DNA from: Vibrio maritimus | Lineage (GTDB): Bacteria > Pseudomonadota > Gammaproteobacteria > Enterobacterales > Vibrionaceae | Length of the DNA: 56,067 nt | Assembly: GCA_000755425.1 (NCBI GenBank) | Contig: BBMT01000022.1 | Span: forward strand, 1 to 56,067 | Direction of reading: 5' to 3' | Shown here: one piece after another, positions 37,670-47,450 of the stretch | Position numbering within the stretch: position 1 is the stretch's first letter | How the letters are laid out: every line of letters starts with the position of its first letter | Translations under genes and position numbers: made by a program | The notes under the pieces: generated by a model | Seen by the model: the letters and a program-made list of their open reading frames with translations, nothing else | Told to the model about the DNA's origin: nothing | Database searches by the model: none

Positions 37670-38286
37670 CTACGATTTGGCTGCGGCCAACAAGGCGCCG
37701 CACCCCACAAACATAGAGCCAAACACTTTGTTAATACGCCCCATTACTCGATCTGAACGAATATAACGCCCCATCTGAGAGGCAAGCGAGGTATAACCAA
37801 GCATAACCACAGAATCGATAGCGACGGTGGTTATGCCTAAAATCATCAGCTGTTGAAACTGGTCGCCCGCAGGGTCGATAAATTGCGGAAACAGCGCCAC
37901 CAAAAACACGATCGATTTCGGTTGGTGAGGTTTATCAGTACAGCGCTGCGCAGCAGTTGTCCTGCACTGCGGCTTTCATGTGCAGCTTTAGCGGATACAG
38001 ATTCTGTATCTCGCCATTTTTGAATGCCAAGCCAAATGAGGTACACCACCCCAACCCACTTGATCACACTGAATGCCAATGCAGATTGCGCGACAAGTGC
38101 GCCAATACCTGCACCCACCAGCACAATATGAATCGCCAGCCCGATCTGCAAGCCTGCAATGGCCGCAAGGGATTTACGCGTCCCGTAGCTCAAGCCATTG
38201 CTGATCGAATTAACGGTGCCCGATCCCGGGGCCAAACTGAACACGATTGCTGTCACCACGTAAGCGAACCAAACATGATAATCCAT
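37670..38286 (-). CDS. LysE/RhtB family amino-acid exporter (frameshifted)
   Basis: The protein is about 205 aa with six predicted TM helices, an inner-membrane efflux protein. The N-terminal motif FSLAPGSGTVNSISNGLSYG fits the LysE/RhtB signature, and MFLVALFPQFIDPAGDQ is the conserved middle. One C missing near 37921 separates the halves; restored it reads LINLTNPKSIVFLVALFPQF. It is closest in appearance to RhtB (homoserine/homoserine-lactone export), but substrate is not certain. GAGGAAA precedes the ATG. It lies 15 nt upstream of the EAL-HDOD gene. Confidence 0.88.
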
Positions 38287-38413
38287 TGTATTTCCTCACC
38301 ACTGGTTTACTCTTAACTAAATAAGACATCCCGTGGACTAATCAACCTGTACATCGACATAAAAATGTCGAAAAAACAGTGCATTATACACAAATATTGA
38401 AGTAGGCCTATGT

Positions 38414-39425
38414 ATGCACAAAAAAAATGCTACTGACATCTCTTATACTCAAGAGCCACAATTTGAGCAAGTAATAAACACACAAATCGCTCAATTATGG
38501 GAGAGTCGCCATGAGGGCAAGTTCAAAGCAAAGGATGGCACGCAGCTTTATTGGTGTAAGTTAACCCATGAGAGTCATACCAAAGCCCTTGTGGTCGTCA
38601 ACGGACGCATCGAGTCAGCCTGGAAATATCAGGAGCTGTTTTTTGACTTCTACCAGCAAGGCTACAACATTTATTCATTTGATCATCGCGGTCAGGGACT
38701 GTCTACTCACCTAGCACCCAACCCTGAAATGGGTCACGTTGTTGAGTTTGACGACTACCTCGATGACATGCAGTTACTGTTAGAGCACTTTGATTTGAGC
38801 CACTATGAGCAGCGCCACTTACTCGCGCACTCTATGGGCGGCAACATTTCTACTCGCTATCTGCAAACTCGCCCTAATCATGGTTTCGATAAGATTGCAC
38901 TGAGCGCCCCGATGTATGGCGTGAATGTTCCTTGGTACCTAAAGCCGATTGCCATTTGGCTCTCGCAAATCATGACCGCGGTTTACCCCAACTCCAACCT
39001 ATGCCCCCGGTTATCAAGGTTATGTGGCAAAACCGTTCGACATCAATCCGCTCTCTTCAAGTGAAGTGCGTTATCACTGGTTTCGCGACCTATATGAAAA
39101 GATGCCAGAGCTAAAAATCGGCGGCCCGAGCACGCGTTGGGTGTGGCAAGGCTTGATGGCAGCTAAACAATGCATTCAACAAACTAGGCAGGTTAATATT
39201 CCACTGCTAGTGGTCCAAGCAGGCGCCGATCAGATTGTAAGTAACCAAGACCAACTGCGCTTTATCAATAAACTGTCACGCACCAATGCAAACGCAGCCC
39301 TTGTCACTGTCGATGGTGCCAAACACGAAGTGCTGTTTGAAAAAGACCAATATCGCAACCAAGCACTGGATGCGATAACCACATTCTTTGACGAGAACAC
39401 GTCCTTTACTGATAAACAGTACTGA
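38414..39425 (+). CDS. pldB: Lysophospholipase L2 (PldB), alpha/beta hydrolase (frameshifted)
   Basis: PldB removes the remaining acyl chain of lysophospholipids at the inner membrane. The protein is about 336 aa. The nucleophile elbow is LLAHSMGGN, preceded by SFDHRGQGLS. A late Asp (VVQAGADQIV) and His (DGAKHEVLFE) complete the triad. An extra C near 38998 must be removed to read NSNYAPGYQGYVAKPFDINPL. It lies upstream of yigL on the same strand, and E. coli has the same pldB-yigL pair. Confidence 0.92.
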
Positions 39426-39584
39426 AAGCCATAAATTGCGGAAAAGTCGGTAAATGAGGAAACAAATCAATTCACCATTTACCCTCTTTTTCTGCGCCCA
39501 GATCCCCTACAATTGTCACCATTGTGACGGCTTTGTTGGCCGCGCCAAGCGACTCGCTTTTACCTGTGACACGAAGAGAGAACT

Positions 39585-40405
39585 ATGACCCTGAATCGAG
39601 ATTCCATCAAAATTGTTGCTTCTGATCTAGACGGTACCCTACTGGCACCCGACCACCTACTCAGTGCCAACTCTAAGCAAACCTTAAAAGAGCTGCACGC
39701 CAAGGGCTATACCTTCATCTTCGCCACAGGTCGTCATCATGTGGACGTAGCGGGCATTCGTGAATCAGTCGGTATTCCTGCTATATGATCACTTCTAACG
39801 GCGCCCGTGTTCACGATGAGCAAGATGAGCTGCTATACAGTGAAAACATTCCACAAGACATGGTTCAATCTGTTGTGGATGTTTTGAACACCGACAGCGA
39901 ACTGTTTGTTCACATGTATCAAGATGACACTTGGCTACTAAACCAAGAAGATGAGTTCTTACGTAAGTTCCATACTGAGACGGGCTTTACCTATACCTTG
40001 TTTGATGCCAGCAACGCACCAACTCAGGGTATCGCTAAAATCTTTATTACCCATCCAAAGCAAGACCATGAACATTTGGTTGAGTTTGAGGATGCACTGC
40101 GTGAGAAGTTTGGTGATTCGCTCAATATCGCGTTCTCGACACCTTGGTGCCTGGAAGTGATGGCAAAAGAAGTGTCTAAGGGTGAAGCGCTGAAAGCCGT
40201 CGCAGAGAAGCTAGGGTACGGACTTGAAAATTGCATCGCGTTTGGTGATGGCATGAACGATGCAGAGATGCTAAGCATGGCAGGTCATGGCTTTGTAATG
40301 GAAAATGCTCACGAGAAAGTGAAAAAAGCCCTACCAAACAATACCGTCATCGGTAGCAATGCTGATGACGCCGTTGCAGAGTTTTTAAAGAAACACCTAC
40401 TGTAA
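39585..40405 (+). CDS. yigL: Cof-type HAD phosphatase YigL (pyridoxal phosphate phosphatase) (frameshifted)
   Basis: The protein is about 273 aa of the Cof (HAD-IIB) class. Motif I is ASDLDGTLL, motif III/IV is FGDGMNDAEML with KGEAL before it. Translation stops early at GIPAI; one more T near 39782 restores GIPAYMITSNGARVHD. E. coli YigL dephosphorylates pyridoxal phosphate and sugar phosphates and is linked to phosphosugar stress. The neighbouring pldB supports the assignment. Confidence 0.88.
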
Positions 40406-40421
40406 CGAAGTCGAATCCAAA

Positions 40422-40472
40422 CTCCCATGCTCACCCCTATATGGTGCATATCCTCACCATTGGGCATGGGAG
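40422..40472. repeat. Inverted repeat downstream of yigL
   Basis: CTCCCATGC (40422-40430) and GCATGGGAG (40464-40472) form a perfect 9-bp stem with a 33-nt loop. No U-run follows directly. It may end or stabilise the yigL transcript. Confidence 0.4.
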
Positions 40473-40548
40473 CTTGCTGATCTTTATTCCCTAGAGCAAA
40501 AAGCTTCATAAACAAAAGTCCCAAGAATAAAAAGCCTCGCGCACCAAT

Positions 40549-41007
40549 CTAGCGAGCCACTCGCGCCAAAATCGCCGACCACTCAGACTCTGATACCGGC
40601 ATCACGGATAAGCGGTTTCCTCGTTTTACCAACGGCATATTCTCTAGCTCAGGCATTACCTTCAGGATACTTAGCGGCAGAACGCGCTTAAACTTTTCGA
40701 CATATTCAATGTCTACCATTAACCAGCGCGGGTTATCGGGAGCGGATTTTGGATCATAGTAATCACTGTCGATATCAAACTGGAAATGGTCGGGATAGGC
40801 CTCTTTGGTAATACGAGCAATACCGGCCACGCCTATCGTCTTGCAGGAGGAGTGATAGATGAGTACTAAATCGCCCAGCTTCATCTCATCACGCATCATG
40901 TTACGCGCTTGATAATTACGAACGCCTTCCCAGCATGAGCTTCCTTTTACGCGCAGCGTGTCGATGGAAAACTCATCTGGCTCTGTTTTAAATAGCCAAT
41001 ATGCCAT
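40549..41007 (-). CDS. EVE domain-containing protein
   Basis: The protein is 152 aa. It begins MAYWLFKTEPDEFSI, and WEGVRNYQARNMMRDEMKLGDLVLIYHS is characteristic of EVE domains, a PUA-like fold thought to bind modified bases in RNA or DNA. No other domain is present. I chose the ATG at 41007 from the family N-terminus; upstream in-frame codons overlap the divergent gene. The cellular role is unknown. Confidence 0.88.
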   Translation of the reverse strand: MAYWLFKTEPDEFSIDTLRVKGSSCWEGVRNYQARNMMRDEMKLGDLVLIYHSSCKTIGVAGIARITKEAYPDHFQFDIDSDYYDPKSAPDNPRWLMVDIEYVEKFKRVLPLSILKVMPELENMPLVKRGNRLSVMPVSESEWSAILARVAR

Positions 41008-41050
41008 AATGGTGTGGATACCTGTGATCGTTTCAAATAAGGAAAATTCA

Positions 41051-42079
41051 ATGACAATGTCGCGTCTACCGCTCGCGGTTGCTCCGCTCATATTGCTTCA
41101 AGCCTGTTCGTCTTTCAACTCAGAGTCACCGCAAAGCGCGCCTCAAGTGCCTTCTGCTGAGCTATCACGTCCAGAAACGATCACACCGCAAACCTATGTG
41201 ATGCGTGGACAGGCCATTATTGGTCACGAGACACGCACCATTCAACCGTGCGGCAGCCAGCATCAGTACTGGCTCGATCTGCCAGAGGATATTCGTCCAG
41301 AAGCTGAGAAGCTGACTCGCGAACCTTATCAACCTGTCTATGCGGAAGTCATTGGCTACCTTGAGCCACCAAGCCATCGTGGATTTGATTCCGATTACAC
41401 CGGTCGCTTTGTAGTGAAACAGGTCAACATGCTTACCGCGGAGAACCCAAAGCGCTGCGATCAGCCGCTTAGACCTACACAGGTGCTGGGCAACGAGCCT
41501 TTCTGGTCGCTGAAATTCGACAACAGTAAGCAAGCAAGCTTCGCGATGATGGGTGAAGACAAACAGTCGCTGACGCTTAAAGATCGCAAGGTGACCCAAA
41601 CGACCCGCCGCTATGAGTTTGACGATGCCAATCTGCAGATGAGCAGTAAACTGTGTAACGACACCATGAGCGACACCATTTATGGTTGGACAGGCGTCAT
41701 CACCATGGATGACCAAACTCGACAAGGCTGCGCCACGCTGTCCAACACAGATACCACGCTAAGTTGGACCGGCAGTTATGTTGCGCAGTCCACTGAAACG
41801 GCCGGGTTCACTGTTTCAATGACACTGCTTCCTGACCATACCGCTATCACTCGCTATGAGTACCCAGATGACTCACCCGCAACCGAAGAGCGCGGCTTTT
41901 GGCAACAACTGAATAACCAACAAGTGCAAGTCATCATGACTCGCCACCAGCAGCAATACTTAGTGTCGCAGCGAATCTTTACACTAGACGGCAACAAGCT
42001 GATTGCTAAGCAAGAAAAGGTGGGAGATATCCTATACCCCATCGCCAATGGTGGCTTAGTGCTGTTTAAAGGCGAATAG
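41051..42079 (+). CDS. COG3650-like envelope lipoprotein
   Basis: The protein is 342 aa. The N-terminal signal ends in the lipobox LLQAC (Cys about 17), so it should be lipid-anchored. The N-terminal domain (residues 50-140) contains YVMRGQAIIGHETRTIQPC and YAEVIGYLEP, and the middle has VLGNEPFWSLKFD, both typical of the COG3650 family. The C-terminal 130 residues are beta-rich with no clear assignment. The ATG at 41051 has AAGGA just upstream. Function is unknown; an envelope-stress or copper-related role as in NlpE would be speculation. Confidence 0.75.
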   Translation: MTMSRLPLAVAPLILLQACSSFNSESPQSAPQVPSAELSRPETITPQTYVMRGQAIIGHETRTIQPCGSQHQYWLDLPEDIRPEAEKLTREPYQPVYAEVIGYLEPPSHRGFDSDYTGRFVVKQVNMLTAENPKRCDQPLRPTQVLGNEPFWSLKFDNSKQASFAMMGEDKQSLTLKDRKVTQTTRRYEFDDANLQMSSKLCNDTMSDTIYGWTGVITMDDQTRQGCATLSNTDTTLSWTGSYVAQSTETAGFTVSMTLLPDHTAITRYEYPDDSPATEERGFWQQLNNQQVQVIMTRHQQQYLVSQRIFTLDGNKLIAKQEKVGDILYPIANGGLVLFKGE

Positions 42080-42096
42080 ATCCCAACTATGAAGCA

Positions 42097-42672
42097 ATGT
42101 GTACAACGTGTGGTTTTATCCACAATTGCTATTGTGAGGCGATCCCAACGATCGCCTCTGATCTTTGCTTTACCTTACTCACTCACCCTAATGAGCTTTC
42201 TCGCGCAACCAATACGGGGAAGCTAATCGATAGATTATTTACGGGCAGTAAGGTCACAGAATGGCAACGTAAACAGCCCTGTGAGCGCTGCTTGCCAAAA
42301 ACCAGCCCTAGCCTGCCCGTATTAGTGTTTCCAAGTGAAGACAGTGTGCGGCTTGAAGAGTGGCAAGCGCAACAACAAGGACAGACAAGTAACTTCATCG
42401 TGCTGGATGGCACCTGGCAAGAGGCGAAAAAGATGCTCAATCGCAGCGCTTGGCTGCAATCACTACCCAAAGTGCATCTGGATACGGATCAGCTATCGAG
42501 ATATGCATTGCGAAGAAACCAGCAAGCCGGGAATTTGTGTACCTTTGAGGTGTGTACAGAGATCACTCGACAAGTGGCAAGCGAGCACGACGCCAATGCC
42601 ATGCTCACATTCTTTGACGAGTATATGCTGCGCTTTCAAGCAGAACGCAGCGGACACGCTTTGACGCGATAG
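42097..42672 (+). CDS. DTW domain protein, probable tRNA-uridine aminocarboxypropyltransferase
   Basis: The protein is 191 aa. The N-terminal cysteine cluster CTTCGFIHNCYC and a later CERCLP may bind metal. The name motif is LDGTWQEAKKML. The family (TapT in E. coli, DTWD1/2 in humans) transfers an aminocarboxypropyl group from SAM to uridine in tRNA. Which uridine is modified cannot be read from sequence. The ATG at 42097 has only a weak GAAG upstream. It follows the lipoprotein gene by 17 nt. Confidence 0.83.
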   Translation: MCTTCGFIHNCYCEAIPTIASDLCFTLLTHPNELSRATNTGKLIDRLFTGSKVTEWQRKQPCERCLPKTSPSLPVLVFPSEDSVRLEEWQAQQQGQTSNFIVLDGTWQEAKKMLNRSAWLQSLPKVHLDTDQLSRYALRRNQQAGNLCTFEVCTEITRQVASEHDANAMLTFFDEYMLRFQAERSGHALTR

Positions 42673-42675
42673 TGC

Positions 42676-43395
42676 TTAGCGCGTTAGCTCAAGCAACTGC
42701 TCAATGCGGCTTATCTCAACGTCTGGCAGCAGCTTCATTCGAGGAATATCACGAGGCTCAACACCTTTATCGTTAAACCAGCAAGCACTAAAGCCGTTGC
42801 GTTTAGCCCCTGCCACATCCGTCACCACATGATCGCCCACATGCAAGATCTGCTGGCGCGGCAAGGCAAGAAAATCGGCCGCTTTGTCGAACATATCCGC
42901 ATAAGGCTTGGCTCTGCCATCAGGACCAGCCTTTAGCACTAAGGAAAAGTAGCGCCCCAAACCGATTTTATCGACATCGACATTGCCATTGGTGATGGCC
43001 ACCAGTGGCATCTTCTCACTCAAAGCTATCAAAAACTGATGTGTTTCATGTGGAACATCGAAGTCGCTGCGCCATTCCAACACATGATTTATTAGCGTTT
43101 TCGCAGCCTCAGTCGCTTTGGGATCATCGTAACCCAAATGCCCCAGACCCTGCTTTATCTGCTGATAACGCCACTCGGTGACATCGTGTTTCAGCATCGG
43201 ATTTTGCTTAGCCAACTGCAACTTGAACGCTTGCCATTGCGCTTTGTCCCACTGCTGGCTGATTGGATGGTTTTGCTGTAACCACTGAGTCGCTTTCCTC
43301 TCTACCTCGCGAATGATCGGCCAATTGTCATAAAGGGTGTCATCGAGGTCAAAGGTCATCGCTTTGATGGTCTCTAGGCTGCGATAAAAGCGCAT
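42676..43395 (-). CDS. yigB: HAD-IA phosphatase YigB
   Basis: The protein is 239 aa. HAD motif I is MTFDLDDTLYDN, motif II is VAITNGN, and motif III/IV is HVGDHVVTDVAGAKRNG. E. coli YigB dephosphorylates 5-amino-6-(5-phosphoribitylamino)uracil in riboflavin synthesis and also FMN. The start overlaps the xerC stop (TAATG). The same xerC-yigB order occurs in E. coli. Last gene of the lysA-dapF-DUF484-xerC-yigB group. Confidence 0.92.
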   Translation of the reverse strand: MRFYRSLETIKAMTFDLDDTLYDNWPIIREVERKATQWLQQNHPISQQWDKAQWQAFKLQLAKQNPMLKHDVTEWRYQQIKQGLGHLGYDDPKATEAAKTLINHVLEWRSDFDVPHETHQFLIALSEKMPLVAITNGNVDVDKIGLGRYFSLVLKAGPDGRAKPYADMFDKAADFLALPRQQILHVGDHVVTDVAGAKRNGFSACWFNDKGVEPRDIPRMKLLPDVEISRIEQLLELTR

Positions 43396-44351
43396 TAGGA
43401 ATCCTCTTGTTGCTTAGGCTTACCTTTCTTATGGGCTCGAGGGTGAGCTTGATCATACGCTTGGGCAAGATGTTGAAAATCAAGGTGGGTATAGATCTGT
43501 GTGGTAGAGATGTTCTCATGGCCAAGCAGCTCTTGTACCGCACGTAAGTTATTGCTGGACTCAAGCATGTGAGTCGCAAACGAGTGACGCAGTTTGTGCG
43601 GGCTAACATGACTTGCCAAGGACTGCTTTTGTCCCCACTCAGCCATGCGCTTTTGTACGCTGCGATGAGAAATGCGCGTCCCCAGTTTGGAAACGAACAG
43701 CGCTGGCTCGCCCGGCTTGGCTAGTTCACCACGCACCTTAAGCCACTTTTGCGCCCATTCCGTCGCATACCCAGAGAAAGGCACCTTACGCTCCTTGTTG
43801 CCTTTACCGATAACGCGAATTTCGCCACTCGACAAATTGAGGTGCTTAACATCAATCCCCACCATTTCCGCCAAACGCAGCCCTGCGCCATACATCATTT
43901 CCATCATGGCGCGGTCGCGAATCGCCAGCGGGTCAGTTTCATCCACTTCCAAAAGCTGAGAAACTTCATCCACATCTAAGTTCTTAGGCAGAGGTCTTTG
44001 CTTACGCGGCGCACTGACGCCTTTTGCAGGGTTCGCAGTCAGTTCACCGCGCAGAATGAGAAAATCGAAGAAGCTGCGTAGCGACGATAGACGTGTGGCA
44101 ATGCTGCTCGCTTTCATCCCTTCACGCATCCCCTTACCTGCAAGCTGCCTTACCCATCCAGCGTCCACTTGAGTCCAAGCTTTTACGCCCATCTCATTTA
44201 GGTGTTGCCCCATTGTTTCGAGCTGCTGACGGTAGTTGCGTTGAGTATGCAGGCTGAGCCCTTTCTCGCTACGCAGGTACTCGTAGAACTTATCTAGCGG
44301 CTTTTGCAGTCCGCTAGGAAGGTTTGCATTAGGCGTGGCTTGGTCTGACAT
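43395..44351 (-). CDS. xerC: Site-specific tyrosine recombinase XerC
   Basis: With XerD, XerC resolves chromosome dimers at dif. The protein is 318 aa. The N-terminal SAM-like DNA-binding domain precedes a catalytic domain with Arg in YGAGLRLAEM, Lys in IGKGNKERKVP, HKLRHSFATH (HxxR), LLGHENIST and the nucleophile Tyr in TQIYTHLD. All catalytic residues are present. I chose the ATG at 44351 (MSDQATPN) from the family N-terminus. The core-gene neighbourhood shows this is the chromosomal recombinase, not a mobile integrase. Confidence 0.97.
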   Translation of the reverse strand: MSDQATPNANLPSGLQKPLDKFYEYLRSEKGLSLHTQRNYRQQLETMGQHLNEMGVKAWTQVDAGWVRQLAGKGMREGMKASSIATRLSSLRSFFDFLILRGELTANPAKGVSAPRKQRPLPKNLDVDEVSQLLEVDETDPLAIRDRAMMEMMYGAGLRLAEMVGIDVKHLNLSSGEIRVIGKGNKERKVPFSGYATEWAQKWLKVRGELAKPGEPALFVSKLGTRISHRSVQKRMAEWGQKQSLASHVSPHKLRHSFATHMLESSNNLRAVQELLGHENISTTQIYTHLDFQHLAQAYDQAHPRAHKKGKPKQQEDS

Positions 44352-45045
44352 TGTCTTCCTCTTGCACCTGCCAATCGAGGTGCTCGCATAGATAGGAAAC
44401 CACCAGCGCGAGGTGGCGCAAAAACAGGGTATCCATATCCGGTTGGAAGTGACCTCCGTCGTCACTTGAGAAGATGAGCAGACCTTGAGCAAACTTACGC
44501 TTGAGCGGTAGAACCACATAAGAACCAAGCTCTGGCACTTGGCCATCGCTGATCTGCTGCTCAGTAAATAGCATAGTGCGATCCGCTTGACGTAGACGCC
44601 CTAAGTACGCCTCTTTGCCATTGAGGTGATTAGTAGTAAAACGTTTCCAGCTTTCCATCGACAATGGGTCGGCATTGTCATCGCTGTCGATAAGCTTGAG
44701 GTAACCACGCAGATTCAGACCGGTTGCGGTGTGTTTAATGGCCGAAACAACACTTTGCAGATCTTGGCACTTCAACAGGTTTTCTTGCAGCGACATAAAC
44801 TCATAGAAGGTTTTATCATTGCGAGCCGCTAGGGACATCAAGGCGGTGATCTCTTCCTCCAGCGCTTCAATACGCTCACGCTGTCGTTGCAGCTGAATCC
44901 CCACTAAAGACACCGCACCTTGCTGCTGGTGTGGTAAGGAAAGCGATTCTACTAGCGATTCTCTGCCCTTAAAAAAATCTGGATGATCAGAAAGATACTC
45001 TGCTACCACTTCTGCTGTTAGGTGGCTCGCTTCAAACTCAGACAA
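44329..45045 (-). CDS. DUF484 family protein (GAF-like)
   Basis: The protein is 238 aa. An N-terminal helical part (LTAEVVAEYLSDHPDFF), a coiled-coil stretch (LQRQRERIEALEEEITALMSLA) and a GAF-like C-terminal domain (ELGSYVVLPLKRKFAQGLLIFSSDD) fit the DUF484 family. Function is unknown. It starts with TTG; AGGGA stands about 8 nt upstream. Its end overlaps xerC by 23 nt, indicating translational coupling. Confidence 0.87.
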   Translation of the reverse strand: MSEFEASHLTAEVVAEYLSDHPDFFKGRESLVESLSLPHQQQGAVSLVGIQLQRQRERIEALEEEITALMSLAARNDKTFYEFMSLQENLLKCQDLQSVVSAIKHTATGLNLRGYLKLIDSDDNADPLSMESWKRFTTNHLNGKEAYLGRLRQADRTMLFTEQQISDGQVPELGSYVVLPLKRKFAQGLLIFSSDDGGHFQPDMDTLFLRHLALVVSYLCEHLDWQVQEEDNVRPSHA

Positions 45046-45074
45046 AATGATTCCCTTTAGTCCCTGTCATAAAA

Positions 45075-45107
45075 ATAAAAAATGGCGGGTCTCGAAAGAC
45101 CCGCCAT
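45075..45107 (-). terminator. Intra-operon terminator or attenuator between dapF and DUF484
   Basis: The 9-bp GC-rich stem GGCGGGTCT/AGACCCGCC is followed in the minus direction by ATTTTTTATTTTT. It lies 20 nt beyond the dapF stop and 30 nt before the DUF484 start. Confidence 0.75.
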
Positions 45108-45126
45108 TAGTATAATGGGTTATTGG

Positions 45127-45957
45127 CTAACAAGAAATCTGCCCATCGAAAACGTGAGCCGCTGCGCCTGTCATATACAGCGGATGACCTGGGCCTTTCC
45201 AGCTGATCTTCAAATCACCACCCGGTAAGTGCACCTCCACCGTTTCATCCAGTAGCCCTTGCACGATACCCACTGCAACTGCACCACACGCGCCACTGCC
45301 GCAAGCTTGGGTTTCACCCGCGCCGCGTTCATAAACGCGAAGGTTTACCTCGTCACGGCTGAGCACTTGCATGAAACCAGCGTTGACGCGCTCTGGGAAG
45401 CGCTCATGTGATTCTAATAGCGGACCTAAGGTATCCACATCCGCGGTTTGCGTATCGTCAACCACGGTGACGACATGAGGATTACCCATACTGACGGCGC
45501 CACAGAATAAGGTATGGTCGCCGGCACGTAGAATATAGGTCTTTTCTTTTTGCTTCGCTTTGAATGGGATCTTGCTCGGCTCGAACTCAGGTTGCCCCAT
45601 GTTGACCGTCACCAAGTCATTCTCTTCTAACTTGAGCACCATTTTGCCTTTCTTAGTGCTGACACTGATGCTGTACTTGTTGGTGAGCCCTTTCATCTGC
45701 ACAAAGCGAGCAAAACAGCGTGCGCCATTGCCACACTGCTCCACCTCACTGCCATCCGCGTTGAAAATGCGATAATGGAAATCCGTTTCAGGATCGTAAG
45801 GTGCTTCAACAATCAACAGTTGGTCAAAACCAACGCCCGTGTGCCTATCCGCTAAACGACGGATAAGCTCAGGTGAAAAGAAAACGTTCTGGGTAATACA
45901 GTCAACAACCATAAAGTCGTTACCCAAACCGTGCATTTTAGAAAAGTGGAAGTGCAT
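45127..45957 (-). CDS. dapF: Diaminopimelate epimerase DapF
   Basis: DapF converts LL- to meso-diaminopimelate for lysine and peptidoglycan synthesis. The protein is 276 aa (E. coli 274). It begins FSKMHGLGNDFMVVD. The two catalytic cysteines lie in EQCGNGARC (about residue 73) and QACGSGACGAVAVG (about 217). The gene is intact and starts 10 nt after lysA. Confidence 0.97.
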   Translation of the reverse strand: MHFHFSKMHGLGNDFMVVDCITQNVFFSPELIRRLADRHTGVGFDQLLIVEAPYDPETDFHYRIFNADGSEVEQCGNGARCFARFVQMKGLTNKYSISVSTKKGKMVLKLEENDLVTVNMGQPEFEPSKIPFKAKQKEKTYILRAGDHTLFCGAVSMGNPHVVTVVDDTQTADVDTLGPLLESHERFPERVNAGFMQVLSRDEVNLRVYERGAGETQACGSGACGAVAVGIVQGLLDETVEVHLPGGDLKISWKGPGHPLYMTGAAAHVFDGQISC

Positions 45958-45967
45958 AGTGGTTCTG

Positions 45968-47221
45968 TTACTCCGGCAAAATGCTTTCTAGTTCCCAAAG
46001 ACTCTCTAAGGTTTCACGTTTACGTACAAGGTGCGCCGTCTCGCCGTCAACCATCACTTCGGCAACTCTTGGTCGCGTGTTGTAGTTAGAAGACATTACA
46101 AAACCGTAAGCACCAGCAGAGCGAACGGCCAGTAGATCGTTTGGCTCGAGTGCTAAGGCGCGATCTTTACCGATGAAGTCGCCCGTTTCACAGATTGGGC
46201 CAACCAAATCGTAAGTCGTCGCTTCACCTTCACGAGGCGTAACCGGGATGATATCTTGCCACGCTTGATACAGCGCCGGGCGCATAAGGTCGTTCATCGC
46301 CGCATCAATGATGGCGAAATTCTTATGCTCAGTGTGCTTTAGGAACTCAACCTTAGTCAGTAGCACGCCAGCGTTAGCCGCAATCGCACGACCAGGTTCA
46401 AATATCAGTTCAAGCTCTGGATGGTTCTCTAAGCGAGCCAGCAGCGCTTTGGCGTAATCCGATGGCTGTGGTGGCAACTCATCACGATAAACCACACCAA
46501 GACCACCACCGACATCTAAGTGGCGAATATCAACACCGTCGCCACGCAACTGGTCGATAAGCGCTAACAAGCGATCGGTCGCATCGATGAATGGTTCGAT
46601 ATCCGTGAGCTGAGAGCCAATATGGCAGTCGATACCATGAACCGCTAGGTTTGGTAAGCTGCTGGCAAACTTATAAACGGCTGGTGCGCGATCAAACGCA
46701 ATACCAAATTTGTTATCACGAAGACCGGTTGAAATGTATGGGTGAGTATTCGCATCGACATCTGGGTTAATACGCAATGAAATTGGTGCCACAACTCCCA
46801 TCTCACCAGCAACTTGGTTTAGACGCTCTAGCTCAGGCTCCGATTCAACATTAAAGCACTTAATACCCAGCTCAAGCGCACGACGCATCTCTTGCGCGGT
46901 TTTACCAACACCGGAAAACACGACTTTGCTTGGATCGCCACCCGCGGCAACCACACGTTCTAGCTCGCCGCCAGAAACAATATCAAAGCCTGAACCCAAA
47001 CGTGCCAATACGTTAAGCACACCGATATTCGAGTTCGCTTTCACCGCATAACACACCAAATGAGGGTGGTCGCCAACAGATTTATCAAATGCATTCCAGT
47101 GACGCTCTAGCGTCGCACGAGAATAAACATAAAGTGGTGTGCCGTATTGCTCGGCAAGTTCGGTAAGTGACGTATTCTCGGCCCAAAGCTGGCCATCGTC
47201 CTGATAGTTGAAATAATCCAA
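45968..47221 (-). CDS. lysA: Diaminopimelate decarboxylase LysA
   Basis: LysA is the PLP enzyme that makes L-lysine from meso-diaminopimelate. The protein is 417 aa. The PLP lysine is in CYAVKANSN, with CHIGSQ, DVGGGLGVVY, EPGRAI and the active-site Cys in GPICETGDF. It begins at a TTG codon (MDYFNYQDDG); no ATG lies nearby and the family N-terminus matches. GGGA stands at suitable distance upstream. It is followed by dapF and preceded by lptM. Confidence 0.96.
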   Translation of the reverse strand: MDYFNYQDDGQLWAENTSLTELAEQYGTPLYVYSRATLERHWNAFDKSVGDHPHLVCYAVKANSNIGVLNVLARLGSGFDIVSGGELERVVAAGGDPSKVVFSGVGKTAQEMRRALELGIKCFNVESEPELERLNQVAGEMGVVAPISLRINPDVDANTHPYISTGLRDNKFGIAFDRAPAVYKFASSLPNLAVHGIDCHIGSQLTDIEPFIDATDRLLALIDQLRGDGVDIRHLDVGGGLGVVYRDELPPQPSDYAKALLARLENHPELELIFEPGRAIAANAGVLLTKVEFLKHTEHKNFAIIDAAMNDLMRPALYQAWQDIIPVTPREGEATTYDLVGPICETGDFIGKDRALALEPNDLLAVRSAGAYGFVMSSNYNTRPRVAEVMVDGETAHLVRKRETLESLWELESILPE

Positions 47222-47257
47222 ATCCTGTATCCCTTTACACTGTGTCGATGGCTATCG

Positions 47258-47377
47258 TTATTGTGCTTGCTCGTTGGTTGGTGCGTCTTTAGCAGGCATA
47301 TACAACTCGCCAGTCTGGCCGCATCCCGCTAGTCCTACTATTACCAGCATAAACATTGCTGTAATCGTCTTTTTCAT
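47258..47377 (-). CDS. lptM: Small lipoprotein LptM (YifL)
   Basis: The protein is 39 aa. A signal peptide with lipobox GLAGC leads to CGQTGELYMPAK, the conserved core of the YifL/LptM family. In E. coli LptM helps assemble the LptD-LptE LPS translocon in the outer membrane. The position directly upstream of lysA-dapF and divergent from cyaY is the conserved one, supporting the assignment. Confidence 0.9.
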   Translation of the reverse strand: MKKTITAMFMLVIVGLAGCGQTGELYMPAKDAPTNEQAQ

Positions 47378-47450
47378 TTTGCATATCGTGATTATTGAAT
47401 CAATGCCCCTATAATCGCACCACGAATTAGAAAAGCAATAGGATTACAAA

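Noticed and set aside
42118..42126. A perfect DnaA box (TTATCCACA) inside the DTW gene
   Set aside because: It is a single site in coding sequence without GATC enrichment; one such match is expected by chance in a window of this size.
43395..44351. Tyrosine recombinase as a sign of a mobile element or integron
   Set aside because: It is XerC in its conserved dapF-DUF484-xerC-yigB context, with no attachment sites or cargo genes.
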